64,000 nt of DNA from positions 1-64,000 of the forward strand of contig NZ_JAGGKK010000020.1 of assembly GCF_017873675.1 (NCBI RefSeq). The letters are read 5' to 3'. The notes beneath the pieces are model-generated. The model saw only the letters and a program-made list of their open reading frames with translations. It had not been told where the DNA came from and did not search any database. How positions within the stretch are numbered: position 1 is the first letter of the stretch; the number at the start of each line of letters is the position of its first letter. This document shows, one piece after another, positions 7,136 through 15,157 of this stretch. A program made the translations under genes and the position numbers. This DNA comes from Virgibacillus litoralis (lineage in GTDB: Bacteria > Bacillota > Bacilli > Bacillales > Amphibacillaceae).

Positions 7136-7843
7136 ATGATTAAAGAAGCTATTCAGTACGTTGTAGGGTTAGGAAAAGCAGAAATTCATGATAGAAATGG
7201 TCAAGATTACTCGGACAAGCCATTACATCTTTTAAAAGAACCGACCGCAAGTGCACTGGAAGTAAATACTTTGTCCGGGGTAGTTGATTATTTAAAATCC
7301 GAATTTGATGGAAGCGGTCACGCAATTGTCCATGTAGAAAGTCCAACAAGCGTACTTGTGCAATCACAATTAAACGGTGATGAAAACAGAAGTGAATGGA
7401 TCCTTGCTAAAGCAATGACACCGACATTTCATTTTGATCGTTTCTATGATACCGAATCATTCAACATTAAGCTGCAGTCCACTTTTGTAAAAAGTGAAGA
7501 TCGTGACATCATGCTTAAAATAGTTGGAAACATCCAAGAGGAAAACGTTCATACGCATGGTGATGATGGTGTATCTCAAAAAGTGGTTGCTAGAACAGGT
7601 GTTGCAAATGTTGGAAATGTGGAAGTACCAAATCCTGTAAACATAGCACCGTATCGTACATTCACAGAAGTTGAACAACCACAAAGTGATTTTGTTTTCC
7701 GTATGAAATCTGGTCCAGAATGTGCATTATTTGAGGCTGATGGTGGAGCTTGGAAGCTAGAAGCAATCTCAAACATTGCAGTATACCTTGGTGTTGAACT
7801 TAAGAAAGAGATTGAATCTGGAAGAATTACAATTATTGCCTAA
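7136..7843 (+). CDS. DUF2303 family phage protein
   Basis: A 235-residue protein matching the DUF2303 family by its overall pattern (ALEVNTLSGVVDYLKSE, HVESPTSVLVQS, DRFYDTESFNIKLQS near the middle, and a C-terminal VYLGVELKKEI). The family occurs widely in the early or recombination regions of phages; its biochemical function is not established. GGAGGAATACCCAA precedes ATG 7136. Confidence 0.8.
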   Translation: MIKEAIQYVVGLGKAEIHDRNGQDYSDKPLHLLKEPTASALEVNTLSGVVDYLKSEFDGSGHAIVHVESPTSVLVQSQLNGDENRSEWILAKAMTPTFHFDRFYDTESFNIKLQSTFVKSEDRDIMLKIVGNIQEENVHTHGDDGVSQKVVARTGVANVGNVEVPNPVNIAPYRTFTEVEQPQSDFVFRMKSGPECALFEADGGAWKLEAISNIAVYLGVELKKEIESGRITIIA

Positions 7844-7875
7844 CAAATACTGATGCAATAGAAGGGGGATAACGA

Positions 7876-8046
7876 ATGCTAGTACCTTTTAGAGTATTGT
7901 TGCCTAAATGGGTTTATGACAAAGCTGAAAACCAACAAGAAATACATAATAAAGCTTTAGAGTATATGCAGCGTTATCCTCATTACACCGTTACTAATAT
8001 TAAAAATGGCTTTGCAATTTGTGAACGAATTGAACTAAAAAAATAA
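7876..8046 (+). CDS. Small early phage protein (56 aa)
   Basis: GAAGGGGGATAACGA precedes ATG 7876. The product (starts MLVPFRVLLPKWVYDKAEN, ends with a lysine-rich tail) has no recognised domain. It sits between DUF2303 and the DnaD-like initiator. Confidence 0.6.
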   Translation: MLVPFRVLLPKWVYDKAENQQEIHNKALEYMQRYPHYTVTNIKNGFAICERIELKK

Positions 8047-8070
8047 ATGTTCAAATACGGAGGTCTGTAA

Positions 8071-8877
8071 ATGGCTAAATTTAGAATGGTGCATACCGAT
8101 TTTTGGAATGATCCAAAAGTAGTTGAGGAAATGACACCAGAAGATAAATTCTTTTTCCTTTATCTCTTAACCAACTCAAGCACAACGCAAATAGGTATCT
8201 ATCAAATCACCAAAAAGCAAATGGCCTTTGACACTGGGTATTCGATAGAAAGTATTAACTCATTACTGGACAGATTTATTAGACACCATGGGATTGTTGC
8301 TTATAACTCCGATACTAGAGAAATAGCTTTAAAGAATTGGGGAAGATATAACTTTAATCGTGGCGGTAAACCAATTTTGGATTGTGTAACTGCAGAACTT
8401 AAAGATGTAAAAGACAGAAACTTAATTAAATATGTTGGGGAAAGCGTTGAACGCAAGGAAGTCAAGGTTTTATACGATACGTACCACGATACGCCCACGA
8501 TAAGTGGACAAGAAGAAGAAAAAGAAGAAGAAGAAGAAGAAGAAGAAGAAGAATATACTGTCCGTGATCTGTTCGATCACTATATATCTAAAAATATTAT
8601 TCAACACAGTAAAATGACAAACCCTATCAAATCATCGATAAGAGCTAGATTAAGAGATTACACTTATGAACAGCTTATACAGGTTATTGATAACTACAGT
8701 AAAGTTTATTTTGGTGATAACTACTGGTTCACTCACAAGTACACATTAGCAGATCTAATGCGCGACAAGGATGTTCGAAAGTTCATCGATGAGGCGGAAC
8801 CTTTGAAAAATTTTGCTAAACATGTACATGCAAATGGCACTAAGGCAAAAAGTAAGGAGGCATTCGACTTATCATGA
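8071..8877 (+). CDS. DnaD-like phage replication initiator
   Basis: A 268-residue protein built as phage replisome organisers are: an N-terminal winged-helix region (about 1-110: MVHTDFWNDPKVVEEMTPEDK, TGYSIESINSLLDRF, NWGRYNFNRGG), an acidic linker of mostly Glu (about 146-161), and a C-terminal DnaD-like/organiser region (about 163-250). It should recognise the phage origin and recruit helicase loader and DnaB. ATG 8071 has GGAGGTC upstream. It overlaps the loader gene (ATGA at 8874-8877). The linker is encoded by a GAA/GAG triplet run (8510-8553). Confidence 0.82.
   Translation: MAKFRMVHTDFWNDPKVVEEMTPEDKFFFLYLLTNSSTTQIGIYQITKKQMAFDTGYSIESINSLLDRFIRHHGIVAYNSDTREIALKNWGRYNFNRGGKPILDCVTAELKDVKDRNLIKYVGESVERKEVKVLYDTYHDTPTISGQEEEKEEEEEEEEEEYTVRDLFDHYISKNIIQHSKMTNPIKSSIRARLRDYTYEQLIQVIDNYSKVYFGDNYWFTHKYTLADLMRDKDVRKFIDEAEPLKNFAKHVHANGTKAKSKEAFDLS
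8510..8553 (+). repeat. GAA triplet microsatellite in the initiator gene
   Basis: A run of GAA codons, interrupted once, encodes the Glu-rich linker. Length changes would be in multiples of three and would vary the linker without breaking the gene. Confidence 0.7.
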
Positions 8878-9152
8878 ACAGAGAAAAAGTTTTTGAAGTT
8901 CTGAGATTATTAGCTGATGCATATCCGAGTTTTAGTATTGACCAAATCAAAATTGATACCTGGGCAAGGTTGTTAAAAGACCAGAATCCAGCAGTAATCA
9001 TGAGAAATGCAGAACGATATGCATTAGAAAATAAGTTTCCACCAAGTTTATCGGATTTACGTGAGGTCAAAAAAGAAGCGCGTTCCAAAGATTTTTTAAG
9101 AAAGCGCAGGGAATGGGAGAGTGCTGCAGTTGGATACAAACCAAGAAGCTGA
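8874..9152 (+). CDS. G39P-like helicase loader/inhibitor
   Basis: A 92-residue protein resembling SPP1 G39P: helical N-terminal region with LLADAYPSF, DTWARLLKDQNPAVIMRNAERYA and FPPSLSDLREV, and a basic tail. G39P binds DnaB-type helicase and delivers it to the initiator. The gene is coupled to the initiator (4-base overlap) and overlaps the DnaB gene, which supports that role. Confidence 0.78.
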   Translation: MNREKVFEVLRLLADAYPSFSIDQIKIDTWARLLKDQNPAVIMRNAERYALENKFPPSLSDLREVKKEARSKDFLRKRREWESAAVGYKPRS

Positions 9153-10404
9153 ATACGCATTGTTAGGTTGCATCCTAACAAAAGGCGATCTCATAAAAGA
9201 ACTAACACTTGAAGCTAAGCACTTTTCACCAACGAATCAAATTTTATTTAAAACATTTAGAGAAATTGAACAAAAGAATGAGCCAATTGATATTGCTACA
9301 GTTGTTATGAATCTAGGTTCAGCTAATTTATCTAAAATTGGCGGGAAATCTTATTTATCTAAGCTTATGAATAGTGTTGCAAGTCTTGAACCATTTAAGA
9401 CTTATGAAAAATACATTATTGATGCCTGGAAGATACGTGAGGCAAGAAAGATACAAGAAAAAGAGATTCACAGTATAGACGGCTTATCCAAAGTTATGAA
9501 CGAGTATTCTGAATTAGAACTTGAAAATAACGACAATGATTATAATCACTCGGAATCATTACAAAAGCTTTATCAAAAAATCGAAAAGCAGGAACCTGGA
9601 CTTAGTGGTATTGATACCGGATTTAAAGATTTGAATAGCATGCTAGATGGCTTTCAGAAAGAAGATTTAATTATATCAGCTGCAAGACCAAGTGTTGGTA
9701 AGACTGCAAAAATGTTGAATCATGCTGCAGCACACTGTAAGAACGGTGGAATAACAGCAATATTTTCACTGGAAATGGGTGAGGAATTACTGAATAAGCG
9801 AATGATATCAGCCATTGGCCGTATTGATGGCTATAAAATGAAAAACCCAAAACAGTACTTTGATTCTCATGATTGGAGTAATTTCACTTATGCCATGGGC
9901 GAACTAGACAACATGAACATACATATTTTCGATAAATCAGGTCAAACAATCCCAGATATTCGTTCAAAAGTTAAAAAATTAAAAAGACAATATCCTGATG
10001 TACCTATGCTAGTGCAAATTGATTATCTGCAGTTGATTAGATCTCCAATACGTTCGGAAAACAAGAATATTGAAGTTAGTGAAATTACAAGAAGTTTAAA
10101 AGAAATGGCCAAGGATTTAGGTGTCCCTGTTTACCTCTTATCTCAACTATCTAGAGAAGTAGAAAAGAGACAAGATAAACGCCCTATAATGTCGGATATA
10201 CGAGACAGTGGAAGCATAGAGCAAGATGCAGATGTCATTGAATTCTTATACAGGGATGATTATTATTACGCTGATTCTGAAAAGCAAAACATTATCGAGG
10301 TAATAATTGCTAAGCAGCGTAATGGTCCAATCGGTACAGTCGAATTGGCTTTTGTAAAAGAGTATAACCAGTTTCTTAATTTGGATGTACGCCATGGATC
10401 TTAG
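9121..10404 (+). CDS. dnaB: Replicative DNA helicase, DnaB type
   Basis: A 427-residue hexameric helicase. The N-terminal DnaB domain (about 1-105, EAEYALLGCIL) is followed by a linker and a RecA-fold domain with Walker A ARPSVGKT (K194-T195), Walker B region MLVQIDYLQL, and the C-terminal arginine-finger region. Start options are GTG 9121 or TTG 9130; the second has better spacing to GGGAGA. It overlaps the loader gene by about 30 bases. Initiator, loader and DnaB form the phage replication cassette. Confidence 0.92.
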   Translation: MLQLDTNQEAEYALLGCILTKGDLIKELTLEAKHFSPTNQILFKTFREIEQKNEPIDIATVVMNLGSANLSKIGGKSYLSKLMNSVASLEPFKTYEKYIIDAWKIREARKIQEKEIHSIDGLSKVMNEYSELELENNDNDYNHSESLQKLYQKIEKQEPGLSGIDTGFKDLNSMLDGFQKEDLIISAARPSVGKTAKMLNHAAAHCKNGGITAIFSLEMGEELLNKRMISAIGRIDGYKMKNPKQYFDSHDWSNFTYAMGELDNMNIHIFDKSGQTIPDIRSKVKKLKRQYPDVPMLVQIDYLQLIRSPIRSENKNIEVSEITRSLKEMAKDLGVPVYLLSQLSREVEKRQDKRPIMSDIRDSGSIEQDADVIEFLYRDDYYYADSEKQNIIEVIIAKQRNGPIGTVELAFVKEYNQFLNLDVRHGS

Positions 10405-10600
10405 AGAAGTTTATACTGAATCGATTGCTGAAAGCCATGAATCCTTATCCTTGCTAATTGAATTTCTAGTATTAGAAATGAAGGTACTGTCATTTGATGA
10501 TGATCAAAGAGAATTGGATTTATATTTTAAGCCAAATAACAAAGTGAAGATGAATAAATTGCTGTTGGAATACCGGACGAAGATAGGCGAGTCAGCTTAA
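10385..10600 (+). CDS. Small early phage protein (71 aa)
   Basis: A 71-residue acidic helical protein overlapping the helicase 3' end. ATG 10385 and ATG 10394 are both possible; neither has a strong site, so translational coupling is likely. No recognised domain. Confidence 0.5.
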   Translation: MYAMDLREVYTESIAESHESLSLLIEFLVLEMKVLSFDDDQRELDLYFKPNNKVKMNKLLLEYRTKIGESA

Positions 10601-10614
10601 AAAAATAAAAGGTT

Positions 10615-10797
10615 GTGAATGGGGTGGGAATAGCAGATGTACATGAAAAGACAATGAAAGAGGACATCATAGAGCAACTTCACGAGTTAAATTACACCAA
10701 AACAGATGGCAAGTCATACGGAGAATTGAAACACAAATTAGCGGTGATTAAGGCTATGGAAATCGATGTTAGCAAGACAGAAAATGAGTGGTTTTGA
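10615..10797 (+). CDS. Small early phage protein (60 aa)
   Basis: A 60-residue frame starting GTG 10615 (GTG 10624 also possible) after AAAAGG. It has a helix-rich body (EDIIEQLHELNYTKTDGKS, KHKLAVIKAMEID). Its stop (TGA) directly abuts the methyltransferase start. Function unknown. Confidence 0.5.
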   Translation: MNGVGIADVHEKTMKEDIIEQLHELNYTKTDGKSYGELKHKLAVIKAMEIDVSKTENEWF

Positions 10798-12057
10798 TTG
10801 AAAAGACAACTTAATATATTCAGAGAAATTATAGTAGATAATTTTGCTGGAGGTGGCGGTGCATCAACTGGAATAGAATTAGCGACTGGCTTAAATGTAG
10901 ATGTAGCTATTAATCATGATCCATCTGCAATAGCCATGCACAAGGCAAATCATCCAGATACAGAACATTATTGTGAATCCGTCTGGGATATTGACCCAAG
11001 AGAAGTAGTGAAAGGTCGCAAGGTTGGATTATGTTGGTTATCTCCTGACTGCAAGCATTTTAGTAAAGCTAAAGGTGGTAAGCCAGTTAATAAAACGATT
11101 AGAGGCTTAGCATGGATTGCACACAGATGGGCAGCTACTGTAAGGCCAAGAGTTATTATTCTTGAAAATGTTGAGGAATTTAAGACCTGGGGACCGTTGA
11201 AAGATGATAAACCAGATCCAGAACGAAAAGGGGATACATTCAAATCATTTGTAAGGCAGTTTAGGGATAAAGGTTATGAAATTGACTGGAAGGAATTAAA
11301 GGCTTGTGATTACGGGGCACCAACTACTAGGAAACGATTGTTCTTGATTGCTAGGTGTGATGGTGAACCGATAACATTTCCAGAATCAACTCATGCAGAA
11401 CCAAATGATTTAAATGTTCAACTTGGACTAAAGAAATCATACAGAACAGCAGGAGAAGTTATTGACTGGAACATTCCTGCACCAAGTGTTTATACAAGAA
11501 AAATACCGTTGAAAGAAAACACAATGATCAGGATTAATCGTGGATTACAAAAGTACGTTATCGAATCAGATAGACCTTATGTAATTAATGACAAAGCCTT
11601 TTTCATTCAACACTACTATACTCATCAGGGAAAAGAAACAAGGGCAAGTGGGTTAGATGAACCGATAGCAACCATACCCACAGCAAATAGGTTTGGATTA
11701 GTGACCGCCTTCTTAATCAAATATTATGGTCAAGGTATTGGCCAAACACTGAATGAGCCGTTACACACGATACCAACAAAAGACAGATTCGGCTTAGTTA
11801 CTGTCAAAGGTCAAGATTACCGTATTGCTGATATTGGAATGAGAATGTTGCAGCCACATGAATTGTTTAAAGCACAAGGCTTTCCAAATGAGTACATCAT
11901 TGATCGAGACTATAAAGGCAATAAATATCCGAAAACACAGCAAGTCGCACGTTGCGGTAATTCAGTTCCACCACCATTTGCTGAAGCATTAGTTAGAGCG
12001 AATTTACCAAAAATGTGTGTGAATGAATACGAATATAAAACTGCTGTAAGTAATTAG
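10798..12057 (+). CDS. Phage DNA (cytosine-5-)-methyltransferase
   Basis: A 419-residue AdoMet-dependent C5 methyltransferase. Motif I is NFAGGGGAS (about 15-23), the catalytic loop is SPDCKHFSKAKGG with nucleophile C85, motif VI is ENV (123-125), and RKRLFLIAR is the motif VIII region; the C-terminal motif (CGNSVPPPFAEALVRANL) is intact. The catalytic loop reads P-D-C rather than P-C, a variant seen in phage enzymes. No restriction enzyme is adjacent, so it probably protects phage DNA or affects expression. Start TTG 10798 abuts the upstream stop; start uncertain. Confidence 0.88.
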   Translation: MKRQLNIFREIIVDNFAGGGGASTGIELATGLNVDVAINHDPSAIAMHKANHPDTEHYCESVWDIDPREVVKGRKVGLCWLSPDCKHFSKAKGGKPVNKTIRGLAWIAHRWAATVRPRVIILENVEEFKTWGPLKDDKPDPERKGDTFKSFVRQFRDKGYEIDWKELKACDYGAPTTRKRLFLIARCDGEPITFPESTHAEPNDLNVQLGLKKSYRTAGEVIDWNIPAPSVYTRKIPLKENTMIRINRGLQKYVIESDRPYVINDKAFFIQHYYTHQGKETRASGLDEPIATIPTANRFGLVTAFLIKYYGQGIGQTLNEPLHTIPTKDRFGLVTVKGQDYRIADIGMRMLQPHELFKAQGFPNEYIIDRDYKGNKYPKTQQVARCGNSVPPPFAEALVRANLPKMCVNEYEYKTAVSN

Positions 12058-12068
12058 GAGGCAAATCA

Positions 12069-12314
12069 ATGGATTACAACAACCTAGCTGAACACCAATT
12101 ACTGAGAATATCAAAGCGTTCTAACGTGCATAATCAGGAACTTAATCGAGTTTGGTATTCCCGGCATGGAATGAATTTCCCGTATGAACTGAAAAAAGGT
12201 CAGATAATCAATCGGTTAACAGATGTAGCTGTTAATGATGATGAATGCGACAAAATGATATTAAAACAGGCTGAGAGATTAAGAGAAAAGAGGAGGAATA
12301 AAACAAATGAATGA
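12069..12314 (+). CDS. Small early phage protein (81 aa)
   Basis: AGGAGGCAAATCA precedes ATG 12069. The 81-residue product is basic at its C-terminus (AERLREKRRNKTNE) with no recognised domain. It overlaps the next gene by eight bases. Confidence 0.6.
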   Translation: MDYNNLAEHQLLRISKRSNVHNQELNRVWYSRHGMNFPYELKKGQIINRLTDVAVNDDECDKMILKQAERLREKRRNKTNE

Positions 12315-12513
12315 TATAACCGAAAAACAACGTGAGCGAGCTGTCAATGATCGTATAGAAGATTTAAAAAATAATCTTTATCGATTAGGTATTACTCATA
12401 CTAGTGACGGTAGAGATATTGAGAAAGTAAGCTTGTATACTTTGGAATACACTCACATTAATGCTAAGTGCCGGCAAGCTGTAGAATTCGGAGAGGAAGA
12501 GCCGAACAAATAA
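12307..12513 (+). CDS. Small early phage protein (68 aa)
   Basis: ATG 12307 follows AGAGGAGG inside the previous gene. The 68-residue charged product is unrecognised. An imperfect hairpin with an A run on its 5' side (about 12514-12541) follows. Confidence 0.58.
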   Translation: MNDITEKQRERAVNDRIEDLKNNLYRLGITHTSDGRDIEKVSLYTLEYTHINAKCRQAVEFGEEEPNK

Positions 12514-12578
12514 AAAAGCCAAGAGGCGAGCTCTCGACTTATTTCCTATAAATCTATTATAACATGGGGGCTTGCATA

Positions 12579-12773
12579 ATGTTGGCAAATGTTGAAAAAA
12601 TGACCGTGGAAGTTGATTTGAAAGAAGATGCATTGTACGTGATAAAAAACGGGCACCTCACTAAAGTAACAGCAAAAGATCATGGTCAAGACGTAATTAT
12701 TTGGAAAAATGGGCAAGTGTTAGATATTGATCGTAGTCAAAGATTGAGAATAGAGGGGCAAGAGTTTATCTAA
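12579..12773 (+). CDS. Small phage protein (64 aa)
   Basis: ATG 12579 lies eight bases after GGGGG; an in-frame ATG at 12564 is also possible. The product is beta-rich (DALYVIKNGHLTKVTA, DVIIWKNGQVLDID). Function unknown. Confidence 0.55.
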   Translation: MLANVEKMTVEVDLKEDALYVIKNGHLTKVTAKDHGQDVIIWKNGQVLDIDRSQRLRIEGQEFI

Positions 12774-12813
12774 TGGGCAGATAAAAGTGCGAAGTATGAA
12801 AGGAGAAGTTAAA

Positions 12814-13236
12814 TTGAATAAAAATCAAATTGGAGATATGGAACATGCTCTAAAAAATGGAAATAGGTTTTATACGGAAGCGAATGACAATGGTTGGAAC
12901 GATTTAGTTGAAACGGGATTTGCTACTAAGGGTCCAGGATGGGAAAGTGACATGGCTTATTTTAGAGTTACTAACGAGGGAAAAGAAGCCCTGAAGCTAA
13001 CTGATTATCAAGTCGGTAAACTAAAACATTGTTTTGGTTTGGATTATTCAAGAAAACCATATAGAAATTATTATCATTGTAATCAAACCAATGATGAATG
13101 GGAAGATTTATGTGCTAAGGGATATGCAAATAAGCAAATAAAGGGTGAAAAGGAGATTATCTATTTTGGCACTCTTAAAGGTCTTAGGGAAGTATTTAGA
13201 AGAAATATAAGTGCAAGGTATTTTGAAGCTATTTAG
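12814..13236 (+). CDS. Phage protein made of two tandem related domains
   Basis: The best start is TTG 12814, eight bases after AAAGGAG (12799-12805), giving 140 residues. The protein repeats one pattern twice: LNKNQIGDMEHAL...W(N)DLVETGFATK...FRVTNEGKEAL and LTDYQVGKLKHCF...W(E)DLCAKGYANK...YFGTLKGLREVF. Each unit looks like a small winged-helix-like fold with a final beta strand and helix. No function recognised. Confidence 0.6.
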   Translation: MNKNQIGDMEHALKNGNRFYTEANDNGWNDLVETGFATKGPGWESDMAYFRVTNEGKEALKLTDYQVGKLKHCFGLDYSRKPYRNYYHCNQTNDEWEDLCAKGYANKQIKGEKEIIYFGTLKGLREVFRRNISARYFEAI

Positions 13237-13296
13237 TTCATAATCCGACTATATAGTGAAACAACTGAATAAATAAGTCCTTACGGAAGAACCGAC

Positions 13297-13340
13297 GGAC
13301 ACAGATTGAGAGCAAATGCTCTTAGTTTGTGTCCTTTTTT
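13297..13340 (+). terminator. Strong terminator inside the early region
   Basis: GGACACA pairs with TTGTGTCC, with an inner GAGAGCA/TGCTCT stem, followed by six T. A GTCC...GGAC alternative pairing lies just upstream (from 13278), so attenuation is conceivable. Confidence 0.75.
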
Positions 13341-13362
13341 AATCATAAAAAGGAGGGATCAC

Positions 13363-13542
13363 ATGTTCATTTTATCCTTGTATTTAATAATTGGTGTTGT
13401 GATATGTGCTACACAAAAGACTCCAGAAGAATATGCAGAAGACAAATCAACCGAGACTTATTTCATGTTTTTATTATTATTTTTATTCATATGTTGGCCG
13501 GTAGTCGTTATTTGGCGGTTAGGAAGGAGAGTTCGTTTATGA
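13363..13542 (+). CDS. Small membrane protein (59 aa)
   Basis: AAAGGAGGGATCAC precedes ATG 13363. Two hydrophobic segments (MFILSLYLIIGVVICA and FMFLLLFLFICWPVVVIW) flank a charged loop and the C-terminus is basic. Overlaps the next start (ATGA). Confidence 0.6.
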   Translation: MFILSLYLIIGVVICATQKTPEEYAEDKSTETYFMFLLLFLFICWPVVVIWRLGRRVRL

Positions 13543-13709
13543 AATTAGCATTCACATACATTATAGCTACATTAACAATAGCGAGCGTACTAGTAATCAT
13601 TTCTCATTCAATTTCACTTTTACTGCAGCTGGAAATAACGTTTATCTTATCCAATATAGCGTTATTAGCTATTGCTGCATTAATCGTTCATGGGGTTATG
13701 AATAAATGA
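13539..13709 (+). CDS. Small membrane protein (56 aa)
   Basis: AGGAAGGAGAGTT precedes ATG 13539. Two predicted membrane segments (about 5-27 and 32-52). It overlaps both neighbours by ATGA, so the three small genes form one translational unit. Function unknown. Confidence 0.6.
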   Translation: MKLAFTYIIATLTIASVLVIISHSISLLLQLEITFILSNIALLAIAALIVHGVMNK

Positions 13710-13849
13710 AAATGACCTATCGAATGAAATGGACTGTAAATAACTATAGACGAGACAAACGAACAGGTGTGGTCAATCCAATCAAAAGAAGTGAGTACAT
13801 GAAACAGTTATTTAAAGAGGCTGAGCAAGCGACAAAAGAAAGGGTGTAG
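13706..13849 (+). CDS. Small basic phage protein (47 aa)
   Basis: ATG 13706 overlaps the upstream stop (ATGA). The product is basic (MKMTYRMKWTVNNYRRDKR) and ends three bases before the ArpU gene start. No recognised domain. Confidence 0.55.
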   Translation: MKMTYRMKWTVNNYRRDKRTGVVNPIKRSEYMKQLFKEAEQATKERV

Positions 13850-13852
13850 TTA

Positions 13853-14368
13853 ATGCAAATGGAATTTAAATTACCTGAAATTGATCGCGAGGAAACACGT
13901 AGTGCAGTTGAATCATCATTAGAAAACTATCAGATGTATTTATTAATGGAACCAGAAGAACTACAACCTAAGATTACACAATCCTTTAGTCTTGTACCAC
14001 CAACACCAAACAATCAATTTCATTCTTCAACTGAAGATATTGCTGTCAAAAAGATGGACCAGGAGAGAAAGCGAAAAAAATATATCAGGTGGATCCAGAA
14101 GGCAGTTAATCGATTATCATATCAGGAAAGGTCCATCATCATAAATCGATATTTAAAAAGCGATGATGTGTACGATTATGAGGTTTACAATGAACTAGGA
14201 TATAGTGAACGGAAATACTATCGATTGAAGGCTAGATCCTTCTATAAATTAGCCTTTATATTAAAGATTGAGGTATATCTTGTCACTTGTGAAGAATGTG
14301 GAGAGAAACATAGTCAGAATAAGGATTGCTGGAATTGTGGAGTGAATAAGGATGGTGAGGTTGAATGA
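13853..14368 (+). CDS. ArpU-family late transcription regulator with C-terminal zinc ribbon
   Basis: A 171-residue protein. The body (about 1-143) is ArpU-like: a YIRWIQKAVNRL helix, SYQERSIIINRYL, and the HTH YNELGYSERKYYRLKARSFYKLA. ArpU-type proteins switch on packaging/lysis genes. The last 28 residues carry C146-C149 and C159-C162, a zinc ribbon not usual for the family. AAAGGGTG lies upstream of ATG 13853; ATG 13859 is an alternative. It overlaps the recombinase gene by four bases. Confidence 0.8.
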   Translation: MQMEFKLPEIDREETRSAVESSLENYQMYLLMEPEELQPKITQSFSLVPPTPNNQFHSSTEDIAVKKMDQERKRKKYIRWIQKAVNRLSYQERSIIINRYLKSDDVYDYEVYNELGYSERKYYRLKARSFYKLAFILKIEVYLVTCEECGEKHSQNKDCWNCGVNKDGEVE

Positions 14369-14907
14369 ACTTCGTCCAGCCTATTCGTGACCCAGAGGTC
14401 ATAAGAGTAATGAAAAGGTTTCTAAAAGAGAAAAGCTATCGAGATTATATGTTATTTGTTACTGGTATTAACAGTGGGTTACGGATATCGGATATATTAG
14501 AGATTCGTGTCGTGGATACTAAGAAAGCGTATTTTAATTTAATAGAAATTAAAACAGGCAAGAAAAAACGAATCGAAATGACTCCTGGACTAAGGCGTGA
14601 ATTCAAAGAGTATTGTGAAGGAAAAGAGGATCATGAGTATTTGTTTTTAAGTCGGGAGGGTATCAATAAACCAATCGGACGCAGTATGGCATACAAGATA
14701 TTAAGAGAAGCAGCAGAGTATGTTAGTTTAGACGACATAGGCACACATACATTAAGAAAGACATTTGGCTATCATTTCTATAAAAAGTACGGGAATGTAG
14801 CTATGTTGCAGCAGATATTCAATCATGCTGATCAAGAAACAACACTTAGGTATATTGGAATAGATCAAGACGAAATGGATAAAGCCATGAAAGGATTTAA
14901 GATTTAA
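14365..14907 (+). CDS. Short tyrosine recombinase (XerD-like, late region)
   Basis: A 180-residue catalytic-domain-only tyrosine recombinase. R in NSGLRISD, K in IKTGKKKR, HTLRKTF for the H-x-x-R pair, H in FNHADQETT, and Y in LRYIGID are present. The separate N-terminal core-binding domain is almost absent. Such short recombinases follow ArpU genes in many Bacillus and related phages, possibly resolving multimers or aiding packaging; they are not the integrase. A strong terminator follows. Confidence 0.85.
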   Translation: MNFVQPIRDPEVIRVMKRFLKEKSYRDYMLFVTGINSGLRISDILEIRVVDTKKAYFNLIEIKTGKKKRIEMTPGLRREFKEYCEGKEDHEYLFLSREGINKPIGRSMAYKILREAAEYVSLDDIGTHTLRKTFGYHFYKKYGNVAMLQQIFNHADQETTLRYIGIDQDEMDKAMKGFKI

Positions 14908-14940
14908 GCTCATCATTAATAAGATGGGCTTTTTATTTTT
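14907..14940 (+). terminator. Terminator after the recombinase gene
   Basis: AGCTCATC pairs with GATGGGCT around an ATTAATAA loop, followed by TTTTTATTTTT. It isolates the early/middle operon from the accessory block. Confidence 0.85.
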
Positions 14941-15157
14941 GCCATTTTACCTACATCAACAAGGCTTTTTCCTTATATGGTAACGGTTGTAGTAGAATTA
15001 TAGACATATTTTCCAATATGAATTATCCATAAATAATAGATGTGTAACTCATTTTAGTAGATTGTGATAGAATTACATGTATCAAGGAGTTTAGGCGTTG
15101 CTTTAATTACACAGTATATAAGATATGTGTAACTCAATTAGTAAAGGAGCTGATAGT

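Noticed and set aside
14365-14907. Second tyrosine recombinase considered as evidence for a second integrated element
   Set aside because: Short XerD-like recombinases normally follow ArpU genes in this phage type; no second att repeat was found around it.
15125-15157. ATG start for the 15.1-15.8 kb gene
   Set aside because: No ribosome site before ATG 15125, whereas AAAGGAG is correctly spaced before TTG 15158.
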